This document shows, piece after piece, positions 43,789-51,516 of a DNA stretch of 64,000 nucleotides. The stretch comes from JAVDCA01 sp035293985 (lineage in GTDB: Bacteria; Pseudomonadota; Alphaproteobacteria; Rhizobiales; Xanthobacteraceae), in assembly GCA_035293985.1 (NCBI GenBank), contig DATGLS010000015.1:200078-264077 (forward strand), in the 5' to 3' direction. The notes beneath the pieces are model-generated. The model made no database searches, had not been told where the DNA came from, and worked only from the letters and a program-made list of their open reading frames with translations. How positions within the stretch are numbered: the first letter of the stretch is position 1; each line of letters starts with the position of its first letter. The position numbers and the translations under genes are program-made.

Positions 43789-45738
43789 TCAGTCGACGTA
43801 CCAGGGAACGTTCATGATGGTGACGCGCGATCCGGCGTGGAGCACGAGCTGCCGGCGCAATTGCCATGCGTGATGCGCGTGCAGAAGGTGCTGGTACCAC
43901 CGACGTTTGACGATCTCGGGCACCAGGACCACGACGCGCCGCGTGCCGAACCTCTCTTCCAGCTTGTCGACGAGCTTGAGAATCGGCTCGTGGATGGCGC
44001 GCCGCGCCGCAGGCAGCACCATCAGCTGCGGCGCCGGCACGCCGGCCGCAGCGGCGGGCTCCTCGACGTCGCGTCGCCATCGCGCCTTCAGGAACTTGCC
44101 GCGCTCCTCCGCCTGCGGACCGGTGAGCTCGCTCAGGTGAACCGCTATGACGTCCGGTGAAAGGGTCGTCGCGAGGCGCAATGCCTTCTCGGCGAGCCGA
44201 TTCCATTCCTGCACGGCGACGAGGAGGACGGGCGGTCGCGTATCATGCAGATCGAGCGGATCGGCGCGCGTCTCGGCGGCGATGCGGGCATAGTAACGGT
44301 GAATGACGAGCAGCAGCGCGATCACGCAAGGGATCATCAGGATCGTGATCCAGGCTCCCTCCGTGAACTTCGCGATCACGATGACGATGAGCGCCGCTCC
44401 GGTCGTCGTGGCGCCCGTCGCGTTGATCCAGAAGTGCATCTGATGGCTGGACCGCTCGCGCGCCGATTGCGCCTGCCGGATGGCGCGCCGCCAGTGCACC
44501 ATCATCCCGGACTGCGAGATCGTGAAGGTCAAGAAGGCGCCGATCGCAAACAGGGGAATGAGCCGGTCGGTGATGCCGCCGAAGGCGAACAGCAGCAGCC
44601 CCGCCGTGACCGCGAGGTAGATGATGCCGACCGAGAAGACGAGCCGGCGGCCCGCGATCGCGAAGGGCCGCGGCAAGTAGTCGTCCTGGGCAATCAGCCG
44701 GCAGAGCCGCGGAAAATCGACGAAGCTCGTGGTGGCCGACAGCGTCAGCACGCACAACAGCGAGCCGATGGCGACATAGTAGAGCGCGCCCTGGCCGACC
44801 GCGGCGGCGGCAAGCTGCGAGAGCACGCTGCGGTACTCGGGCTTGCTCTGGTCCATCGCCCCGATGCCGAACACTTGCACCAGATACGCGATGCCGACGA
44901 GCAGGACGCCCAGGGTCAGCACGATCGCGCTCAGCGTGCGGTGCCCATAGCGGACCGGCGGCTCGCGAAAGGCGCTCATCCCGTTGCTCACCGCCTCGAC
45001 GCCGGTCATGGCGGTGCAGCCGCTCGCGAAGGCGCGCAGGACCAGCCAGATGCCGATCGCCTCGGTCGCCGGCGGCAGATGTGGCGGCGCGACCACAGGC
45101 TGCGGATGGCCACCCGACGTGAGCGCCTTGACGATGCCGATCGCCAGCACCACGAGCAAGCTCGCGATGTAGACATAGGTCGGCAGTGCAAACAGACGGC
45201 CGGCATCGGGAGTGCCGCGCAGATTCACCAGGGCGATGAGCACCAGCACGCCGAGACAAAGAGCGAGCATGTACGGATGCAGGGTCGGAATGGCCGACAC
45301 GAGCGCGCCGACGCCCGCCGAGATGCCCACCGCCACGTTGAGCACGTAGTCGATCATCAGCGCGGCGGCGGCGAGCAGGCTCGCATAGGGTCCAAGGTTG
45401 TCCTTGGCGACGATGTAGGAGCCGCCATTGTTGGGATAGGCCCGGATGGTCTGCCAATAGGAAGCGAACAGGATCAGCAGCAGCAGCACGATCGGCGCCA
45501 TGATCCAGCCGATGTAACCGGGACCAAGTGCACCCAGCGGAATCAATATCGCGAGCGCGGCCTCGGGACCGTAGGACGAGGACCCGATGCCGTCGAGGCC
45601 CATCGCGGGCACGCCTTCGAACGCGCCGATCCTGCGCCGCCGGTATTCGCGATTGAGCAGCCTGCGGCCGAGAACGAAATCGAGGATACTCACGTGCCAA
45701 TCCGCGCCGGCGCTTCGTCCCCCTGGCGGAAACGCCAT
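43789..45738 (-). CDS. KimA-like APC-superfamily potassium importer
   Basis: 649 residues with about twelve membrane helices followed by a 170-residue cytoplasmic domain. The permease part matches the Bacillus KimA pattern: LDGIGSSSYGPEAALAI, YPNNGGSYIVAKDNLGPYAS, ASGCTAMTGVEAVSNGMSAF, SFVDFPRLCRLIAQDDYLPR and FGGITDRLIPLFAIGAFLTF. The C-terminal domain (SPDVIAVHLSEL, PEIVKRRWYQHLLHAH) also aligns with KimA. KimA is a proton-coupled high-affinity potassium importer. Annotation as a generic amino-acid permease is possible, but the KimA resemblance is strong. GTG 45693 is an alternative start. Confidence 0.8.
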   Translation of the reverse strand: MAFPPGGRSAGADWHVSILDFVLGRRLLNREYRRRRIGAFEGVPAMGLDGIGSSSYGPEAALAILIPLGALGPGYIGWIMAPIVLLLLILFASYWQTIRAYPNNGGSYIVAKDNLGPYASLLAAAALMIDYVLNVAVGISAGVGALVSAIPTLHPYMLALCLGVLVLIALVNLRGTPDAGRLFALPTYVYIASLLVVLAIGIVKALTSGGHPQPVVAPPHLPPATEAIGIWLVLRAFASGCTAMTGVEAVSNGMSAFREPPVRYGHRTLSAIVLTLGVLLVGIAYLVQVFGIGAMDQSKPEYRSVLSQLAAAAVGQGALYYVAIGSLLCVLTLSATTSFVDFPRLCRLIAQDDYLPRPFAIAGRRLVFSVGIIYLAVTAGLLLFAFGGITDRLIPLFAIGAFLTFTISQSGMMVHWRRAIRQAQSARERSSHQMHFWINATGATTTGAALIVIVIAKFTEGAWITILMIPCVIALLLVIHRYYARIAAETRADPLDLHDTRPPVLLVAVQEWNRLAEKALRLATTLSPDVIAVHLSELTGPQAEERGKFLKARWRRDVEEPAAAAGVPAPQLMVLPAARRAIHEPILKLVDKLEERFGTRRVVVLVPEIVKRRWYQHLLHAHHAWQLRRQLVLHAGSRVTIMNVPWYVD

Positions 45739-45782
45739 TCAGTAGTGAAGGTTCGCGCGCGTTTGCGTCCGATTCCGATTTG

Positions 45783-45955
45783 AATTCATCGGCAAGGTCC
45801 GGGATTCCATTCCCGTTCGGTGAGTCCGAGTTCGGACCGACCATGACGCAAGACCCGGCTAGTCTTGTCGGCGCTTCTCTCGACGTCGCGGGAGCCCCTT
45901 GATGCCCCGAAGTCCGCGATGGAGGCCCCGGCGAGCGCACGCCGGGGCCTTTTTG
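45783..45955 (+). ncRNA. Candidate small RNA ending at an orphan terminator
   Basis: The gap between two minus-strand genes contains no convincing plus-strand gene, only a 19-codon ORF (45843-45902). Yet a strong plus-strand terminator closes it: stem 45923-45933 with 45940-45950 (eleven perfect pairs), loop 34-39 and five T at 45950-45954. A second small hairpin (stem GTCCGA with TCGGAC) lies upstream near 45825-45840. A small RNA is the simplest reading; the start is not defined. Confidence 0.4.
45923..45955 (+). terminator. Rho-independent terminator pointing right
   Basis: Eleven-base-pair GC-rich stem, six-base loop and TTTTT directly after the right arm. On the minus strand no T-run follows the stem, so the orientation is plus. 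Confidence 0.85.
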
Positions 45956-45997
45956 TTGACCGATCGTCGGATGGATCAATCGCGGCAAATGCGCCGC

Positions 45998-47965
45998 TCA
46001 GCGCGGCAGCGCGAACGCCACGACCTGGTCGCTGACCCGCGGGGTGAGGATCGAGTTGCCGCCGGCGGCGAAGGCGACGTATTCGCGCCCCTTGTAGGAA
46101 TAGACCGCCGGCAACGATACGGCCGGGGCCGCGACCAGCGCTTTCCACAGAACCGCCCCGGTCTTGAGATCGATCGCCCGCACGCGCGAGTCCATCGAGG
46201 CGCCGATGAAGATGAGGCCGCTCGCCGTGATCACCGGCCCGCCGATCGTGATCGAGCCCCACGCGTCAGGCATGTAGAAACCCCACTTCTGCACCTCGCC
46301 GAACGGCTCCTTCCACAACTGGTTGCCGGTCTTGAGATCGTAGGCCGCGATCGTGCCGTAGGGCGGCTTCCAGCACGGCATTCCGAGAGGATTGAGAAAA
46401 GTGGTGAGCTTGATGCCGTAAGGGCTTCCCAGCATCGGGAAATACCCGGCCGTCTCGGTGCCGCCATTCGACTTGGCCTTGTCGTAATCGGCCCGGGTCA
46501 TGAGCTGATAGATCTGCACCGCGCTCGAGCTGTTGACGACGAAGGTCTGGCTGCGGGGATCGACCGCGCCGCCGCCCCATTCGGTGCCGCCGATGGTCGC
46601 CGGATAGGTGAGCGTGCCGGCAAGGCTCGGCGGGGTGAAACGACCGGCATATTTCAGCTTCTTGGCGGTGCGGCTGCAGTAGCCGAGGCTGAGCGCGTCC
46701 GCGAGCGGATAGACGCCCGGCCATTGGTCGTCCACGACCGGCTTCGGCACCGGCACGTAGGGTTGCGTCGGCGCGGCCTGCTCGCCCGGCACATCGGACG
46801 GCGGCGCGGGGCGCTCCTCGATCGGGTAAACAGGCTCACCGATGGTGCGGTCGAGCACATAGATGAAGCCTTGCTTCGAAGTCTCGACCAGCGCCGGGAT
46901 GGTCTTGCCATCTTTGTCGATGTCGACGAGCGTCGGCGCCGAATTGGTATCGAAATCCCACAAATCGTGATGAACCAGTTGCCGCGACCAGGCGACCTCG
47001 CCGGTCGCGACGTGCAGGGCGGTGATCGAGGTGCCGTAGGGAACGGCGTTCTTGCGCTCGCCGCCATAGAAGTTCGGGCTCGGCGAGCTCACCGGGATGT
47101 AGAGCAGGTCGCGCTGCGGATCGATCGACATGCTCGCCCATACGTTCGAGGTGCCGGTGCGCGGCGCAACGTCCGGCGCAATCGCATTGAAGGTCCATCG
47201 CCGCGCGCCGGTGCGGGCGTCGAGCGCGAACAGGGTCCCGGGCGGCGCCTGCGCGTCCTCCCAGTCCTTGCCGGCCCAGCCCAGGAACAACATGTCCTTG
47301 TAGACGATCGGCGGCTGCAGCACCGAGAGCGGCCATTTGGCGTTCTCGGTATTCCATTTGTTGATGTCGACCACGCCGTGGTCGCCGAAGTCCTCGCACG
47401 CCTTGCCGGTATCGGCATCGACCGCGAAGAGCCGCGCGTCCATCGTGCCGATATAGACACGTTTCTGGCACGGTTGCCCGGCGACGACCTTGTCGGCTTG
47501 CCAGTAGGCAACGCCGCGATTCTTGAGCTCGGGCTGGGTAAGCGCCTCGATCTTCGACTTGGTATCGAAAGTCCACTTGACCTTGCCGGTATCGGGCTCC
47601 AGCGCAAAAATGCGATAGAATGGCGTGCCGAGGTAGAGCGTATCGTTGACGAACAGCGGCGTCGCCGACCAGACCGTCGCGGGCGCTTTCTCGCTGCCGC
47701 CTGGCATGTCGCGCGCGTACGTGCCGGGCACCGGACGGTTGCCGTCCGAAACATCGCCCGTATGCATGCTCCACGCGACCTCGAGTTCTTTCACGTTCGC
47801 GGGCGTGATCTGCGTCAGCGGCGAATACTTGCGCGCCTGCAGGTCGCCGTTGAACTCCTGCCAAGTCTGGCCCCGCGAAGCGGCCCCCAATGACGAGGCC
47901 AACGCGAGCGCGGCGAGCAGGCGCACCGTGATGCGTGATAAGTTCATTACCGTCGAGCCCGTCAT
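45998..47965 (-). CDS. PQQ-dependent dehydrogenase, glucose/quinate/shikimate type, without N-terminal membrane domain
   Basis: 655 residues (648 from ATG 47947). A signal peptide (ITVRLLAALALASSLGAASRG) is followed by the eight-bladed quinoprotein propeller. Tryptophan-docking repeats include VYIGTMDARLFAVDADTGKA, LFALDARTGARRWTFN, LDRTIGEPVYPIEERP and VRAIDLKTGAVLWKA. SYGTSITALHVATGEVAWS-like repeats and LVHHDLWDFDTNSAPTLVDI are the family's catalytic and PQQ-binding part. The family normally has about 140 residues of membrane helices before the propeller; here that part is a separate gene directly upstream, overlapping by ATGA. Confidence 0.87.
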   Translation of the reverse strand: MTGSTVMNLSRITVRLLAALALASSLGAASRGQTWQEFNGDLQARKYSPLTQITPANVKELEVAWSMHTGDVSDGNRPVPGTYARDMPGGSEKAPATVWSATPLFVNDTLYLGTPFYRIFALEPDTGKVKWTFDTKSKIEALTQPELKNRGVAYWQADKVVAGQPCQKRVYIGTMDARLFAVDADTGKACEDFGDHGVVDINKWNTENAKWPLSVLQPPIVYKDMLFLGWAGKDWEDAQAPPGTLFALDARTGARRWTFNAIAPDVAPRTGTSNVWASMSIDPQRDLLYIPVSSPSPNFYGGERKNAVPYGTSITALHVATGEVAWSRQLVHHDLWDFDTNSAPTLVDIDKDGKTIPALVETSKQGFIYVLDRTIGEPVYPIEERPAPPSDVPGEQAAPTQPYVPVPKPVVDDQWPGVYPLADALSLGYCSRTAKKLKYAGRFTPPSLAGTLTYPATIGGTEWGGGAVDPRSQTFVVNSSSAVQIYQLMTRADYDKAKSNGGTETAGYFPMLGSPYGIKLTTFLNPLGMPCWKPPYGTIAAYDLKTGNQLWKEPFGEVQKWGFYMPDAWGSITIGGPVITASGLIFIGASMDSRVRAIDLKTGAVLWKALVAAPAVSLPAVYSYKGREYVAFAAGGNSILTPRVSDQVVAFALPR

Positions 47966-48390
47966 GCATGCACCGGCCGGCGCGACGCGACGGCAATCAG
48001 CCAGCCGACAAGCGCGATTGCGAGCAGGGCCACGAGCGCATTGCTCTCGAGAAAATAGGCCGCGACCCCGCTGCCGATGATGTCGAGGAGTGCCGCGGCG
48101 AAGACGAGACCACGCAGGATCCGCCGCTGCGGCGGGATCCGAAACAACGCCGCAGCCAGCAGCGCCAGAATAGCCGTGCTGGCCATGACCAGAATGGCGC
48201 CCTCGGCGCCCTTAATTCCGCTCGATGGCGACACGTAGTCGACGATCGAAACAACCGTGCCCGCGGCAGCCCCCACCGCAACGACGGTGAGGCCGACAAG
48301 CCGCCAATCCGGCAAAGCCGGTTTGGCTTGGTCGTCCAAAGACTTTGGGCGATTGCGCCCGTCGGCGGGGGTTTGCATGGCAATGGACAC
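47962..48390 (-). CDS. Four-helix membrane protein coupled to the PQQ dehydrogenase
   Basis: 142 residues. Four predicted membrane helices: LVGLTVVAVGAAAGTVVSIV (about 31-50), AILVMASTAILALLAAALF (64-82), LRGLVFAAALLDIIGSGVAA (92-111) and ALVALLAIALVGWLIAVA (117-134). The stop codon overlaps the start of the dehydrogenase by four bases, so the two are translationally coupled. Size and topology match the N-terminal membrane domain usually fused to PQQ glucose/quinate dehydrogenases, so it may be its detached anchor. It could otherwise be a generic small membrane protein. Confidence 0.6.
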   Translation of the reverse strand: MSIAMQTPADGRNRPKSLDDQAKPALPDWRLVGLTVVAVGAAAGTVVSIVDYVSPSSGIKGAEGAILVMASTAILALLAAALFRIPPQRRILRGLVFAAALLDIIGSGVAAYFLESNALVALLAIALVGWLIAVASRRPVHA

Positions 48391-48442
48391 GTTGCAATTC
48401 CTGGACGCCGGCCGCCCTGATTCGCTCCTCAGCCAGCGGTTG

Positions 48443-48468
48443 AACGCGGCTCGCCCGACAAGGGTTCA
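48443..48468 (-). promoter_or_regulatory. EcfG-like promoter, one mismatch, upstream of the PQQ operon
   Basis: Read on the minus strand: TGAAC-N17-CGTT (48468 to 48443), one base off the GGAAC-N17-CGTT consensus of the general-stress sigma factor EcfG. It points toward the membrane protein and PQQ dehydrogenase start at 48390. Confidence 0.4.
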
Positions 48469-48669
48469 GTCGTAAGAAAGCAATTCCCTGTCGTTGCGCG
48501 AGGCGAGTCGGCTATCGAGCAGACACCCGTCAGATGCGTGACGTCGCCGCCCCGGGCAACATGCTGGGTCGCACTCATTCCTCGCGCGAACGCCACCGGT
48601 CGAGCGCTGCGCCTCGATCTCCTCCGGCTCATTCGCATCGATCGTGGTCAGAGTGTTCCGCGCGCGACC

Positions 48670-48890
48670 CTCGGCGCGCAGGAGTTCGTCTCATTTGCGT
48701 GGATAGCGAGCCTATCGCGATGCTCGGCGCGCTGGAGAACAGCGTCATGATCCACGTCGCGACAGTCGCGGCGCTTTGCCAATCGAACGAACGTCGGTCG
48801 AGAACGAGCCAGCTCCCAACGTAGTTGCCGACCAGCGGAAACGCGATCGGCTGTGAGGCCGAGACGCCGACGAGAGTCAAAAAGCGCGTA
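48670..48890 (-). pseudogene. Decayed low-affinity iron permease family gene
   Basis: The minus strand reads FLTLVGVSASQPIAFPLVG and SWLVLDRRSFDWQSAATVAT ending MTLF at about 48737, then shifts by one frame and continues as LQRAEHRDRLAIHAN. The RSxDW, WxMTLxxQRAEHRD and AIHAK-like patterns are those of low-affinity iron permease (PF04120) proteins. No full-length frame exists. An intact family member lies 215 bases further along on the plus strand, so this is a dead relative. The remainder of the 48391-49102 gap contains two candidate promoters and nothing else recognised. Confidence 0.6.
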
Positions 48891-48999
48891 CATGTCCATC
48901 TGGAGCAACGAACAGAAAGATCGTCGTTCGTCCGGTAGTCAGGTCGTCCGGGACGCACCTCGGCTGCTGATTGCGGTTACCCGCTTTAACGCAATCGCC

Positions 49000-49025
49000 G
49001 GAACCCGCACGAAGTGCAAGCCGTC
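49000..49025 (+). promoter_or_regulatory. EcfG-like promoter, one mismatch, upstream of the iron permease gene
   Basis: GGAAC-N17-CGTC (consensus GGAAC-N17-CGTT) lies about 78 bases upstream of ATG 49103. A second GGTTCC-like site near 49080 is not consistent with the consensus spacing. Confidence 0.45.
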
Positions 49026-49102
49026 ATCAAACTGTCCGACCTGAGGCGCCGCCGCGAAGTTCCGCGGACTGCGGGCGCCAGGTTCCGACTGAGGAGCGCA
49101 CC

Positions 49103-49477
49103 ATGGATCTTCCGCGGTTTTTCAGCCGCATCGCCGACCACGCAGCCGCCGTCTTCGGCATGCCGGTCGTATTCCTGGCGGCTTGCCTCACGACGCTCGT
49201 GTGGGTCATCACGGGTCCGCTGTTCGGGTGGAACGACAGCTGGCAATTATTCGCCAATACGGTGACGAATGTCGTGACTTTCCTCATGGTTTTCGTGCTG
49301 CAGAACTCGCAGAACCGCGACGGCGCTGCGCTGCAGGCAAAGCTCGACGAGCTGTTGCGCGCGGTCTCGCCGCGCAGCGGCCTTGCCGGCATCGAGGACC
49401 TGACGCAGGAGGAAATCGATGACATTAAAAAGCGCCGGCGCGCGGAAGACGGCGACGGTCCCGGCTCGACTCGATAG
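49103..49477 (+). CDS. Low-affinity iron permease family protein
   Basis: 124 residues starting at ATG 49103, with GAGGAG just upstream. Two membrane helices (MPVVFLAACLTTLVWVITGP and TVTNVVTFLMVFVLQ) frame the family motif LFGWNDSWQLFANTVTNVVT, followed by QNSQNRDGAALQAKLDELLRA and a charged tail (LTQEEIDDIKKRRR). The family is named after yeast Fet4; in Rhizobiales such small members are often stress-associated (recalled), and iron transport is not proven. It has a near-consensus EcfG promoter. Confidence 0.83.
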   Translation: MDLPRFFSRIADHAAAVFGMPVVFLAACLTTLVWVITGPLFGWNDSWQLFANTVTNVVTFLMVFVLQNSQNRDGAALQAKLDELLRAVSPRSGLAGIEDLTQEEIDDIKKRRRAEDGDGPGSTR

Positions 49478-49492
49478 ATGATCGCTCCCGGG

Positions 49493-51436
49493 TCAGCGTG
49501 CCTGCAAGATCAGCGTGCCGTATCCCGCGACAGATACGGTCGGGTTTGCGCCCGCAAGCACAACATTCCGATCGTTCACGAGGTCGACGAATTGCCGTTT
49601 GCCCGTCGTGACGAATAGGCGCTCGCACGGGATTTGCACCGGATCTGCACCAAAGTTCAGAAGAACGACGACGTCATCCTGCGACGTCGCGCCCGGCCGC
49701 ACATAGGCGAGGATCTGCCCGGACGCGCCGGCGTCGATGAAACGCAGCGCCCGCGAGCGCAGCGCCGCCTCCGCATGGCGCAACGCGATCAGGCGGGCGT
49801 ACCAGGCGCGCAAGCCGTAATGGTCGTCCCACCTGATCGGGCCGTCAGCCTTGTAGGGTTGGTATTCGGCGCCGACCTCCTGGCCGGTATAGAGCGCGGG
49901 CAGTCCCGGAAGCGTCAGCAGCAGGGCGGCGGCGAGGCGCGTGCGGTCGGCACCATAGCGGGTGACGAACCGAGCGCCCGTATCGTTGTTCTCGATGAAG
50001 CGGAAGACCATGGTGCCGGAGCTTGCCGACGCCGCGACGGCGCCGCGCAGCTGGCTCGCCGCATGCGGCCAGTCCTCGAACGCTCCGCCCCAGGCCCATT
50101 GGCCGAGCTTGTCGGTCCAATCATAGGCCGCATCGAAGCCATGCAGCGCGTAGTACGGATCGCGCGCGGACGCTTCCGCCAGCAGCAGCAGGTCCGGCTT
50201 GATGCGCCGAAGCTCGCTTGCCCAGCGCGCCCAAAAAGCGGGCGCCCGCTCGCGCGGTCCCCAAGCGGCATCGACGCGGAAGCCATCGACGTCGAAATCG
50301 CGCACCCAATGCGCGAACCCCTCGATCACCATCCGTCGCACTTCCGCGTTGTCGTAGTTGAGGTTCTCGAGGTTCTTCCAGTCGAAATAGTGGGTCGCGT
50401 GGCCGGCCGCATCGCGCGCGAAGAAATCGAAATAAGGTGACGCGCGCCGGTGCGCCGCCGCGTCGGCGAAATAGCCGTTGCGATCGGACAGGTGATTGGC
50501 GACGAAGTCGAGCACCACCCGCATCCCGCGGTCATGCGCGGCGGCGATGAGCGCGCGCAGGTCGGCCGCGCTGCCGAACGCGCGCCGTACGCCGAAATAA
50601 TCGGTCACTGCATAGCCGAAATCGCGGGGCGGGGCGGGCGTTATCGGCGAAAGCCATAACGTATTGATGCCGAGCCGCGCGAGCTCGTCGAGGCGGCGGG
50701 TGACGTCGGCTATCCCGCGCGAGCCGAACAGGGCCGGCACCACGCCATAGACGACCGCGTCGTCGATCCAGGCCGGATGGACCCGCAGCGGATCGATCGC
50801 CTCCACTCTTCCGTGCGCGACCCGAAACACGACCGTGCCCTCGTCCGCACGACCGACCGCGTCGACCACGCGCAACCTGACGCGATACTCGCCCTCGCGC
50901 CGCGGGACTGGCAGCGCCACGCGCGCGCCCTGCGCCGGCAAGCCGGCAAGCCGGGAGGGATTCTCGACCGAGCCACGCCACGCATAGGTGACGATCGGCG
51001 CGCCGGCCACGGGCGCGGGTTCGCTGTCATTGCCGGCGAGCACCAGCCCGCTCGCCGTGGCCTCGACGCTGGGGCGCGCCGTCGGAACGTCGTTCAGGCG
51101 GACCCGCCAGCGCTGGTGCGCCGGCGGGCCGTTCGATACACCGTCGCGGCGACACTGCGCCGCAATCACATTATTCCCGGGGCCGAGCCGAACCCGCGCC
51201 GTGATCTCGCCGCGGTGCGGCCGGGCTCTTACGGTGCCGGCGTCGGAGGCGATCACCACCTCGTCGCAGCGGCCGGTCAGAACCGAAGCCTCGATGCGCT
51301 TGTCGAAGGTCCACGCATCGCCGCCGTCGGTGCGAAAGTGCACCGCAGATTGGGCGGCGAGGCAGGCCGGGGCGAGAAGGCAGGCGCAAAGCGCCAACAG
51401 ACGGCCGGCGCCGCGTGGCGAAATGGGCGACTTCAT
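49493..51436 (-). CDS. Secreted alpha-amylase family (GH13) protein
   Basis: 647 residues. A signal peptide (AGRLLALCACLLAPACLA) leads into an N-terminal beta-rich region of about 200 residues, then the GH13 barrel: DFVANHLSDRNGYF (region I), FDVDGFRVDAAWGPRE (catalytic nucleophile Asp), DLLLLAEASARD (acid/base Glu), and IENNDTGARF, where the usual N-H-D is N-N-D. The C-terminal beta domain includes VVLLNFGADPVQIP. Active-site acids are retained. The substrate, presumably a glycogen- or trehalose-related glucan, is not readable. It is convergent with the iron permease gene. Confidence 0.87.
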   Translation of the reverse strand: MKSPISPRGAGRLLALCACLLAPACLAAQSAVHFRTDGGDAWTFDKRIEASVLTGRCDEVVIASDAGTVRARPHRGEITARVRLGPGNNVIAAQCRRDGVSNGPPAHQRWRVRLNDVPTARPSVEATASGLVLAGNDSEPAPVAGAPIVTYAWRGSVENPSRLAGLPAQGARVALPVPRREGEYRVRLRVVDAVGRADEGTVVFRVAHGRVEAIDPLRVHPAWIDDAVVYGVVPALFGSRGIADVTRRLDELARLGINTLWLSPITPAPPRDFGYAVTDYFGVRRAFGSAADLRALIAAAHDRGMRVVLDFVANHLSDRNGYFADAAAHRRASPYFDFFARDAAGHATHYFDWKNLENLNYDNAEVRRMVIEGFAHWVRDFDVDGFRVDAAWGPRERAPAFWARWASELRRIKPDLLLLAEASARDPYYALHGFDAAYDWTDKLGQWAWGGAFEDWPHAASQLRGAVAASASSGTMVFRFIENNDTGARFVTRYGADRTRLAAALLLTLPGLPALYTGQEVGAEYQPYKADGPIRWDDHYGLRAWYARLIALRHAEAALRSRALRFIDAGASGQILAYVRPGATSQDDVVVLLNFGADPVQIPCERLFVTTGKRQFVDLVNDRNVVLAGANPTVSVAGYGTLILQAR

Positions 51437-51516
51437 CGCGGGGGAAGTCCATTGTGGCCGCCGCGGTCATCGCGCCGCAATGGGGCGCAAGTAAGTCGCG
51501 TCGCAATCGCGATCGC

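Noticed and set aside
45843..45902. A 19-codon ORF before the orphan terminator
   Set aside because: No convincing ribosome site and no conservation visible; a small RNA is simpler.
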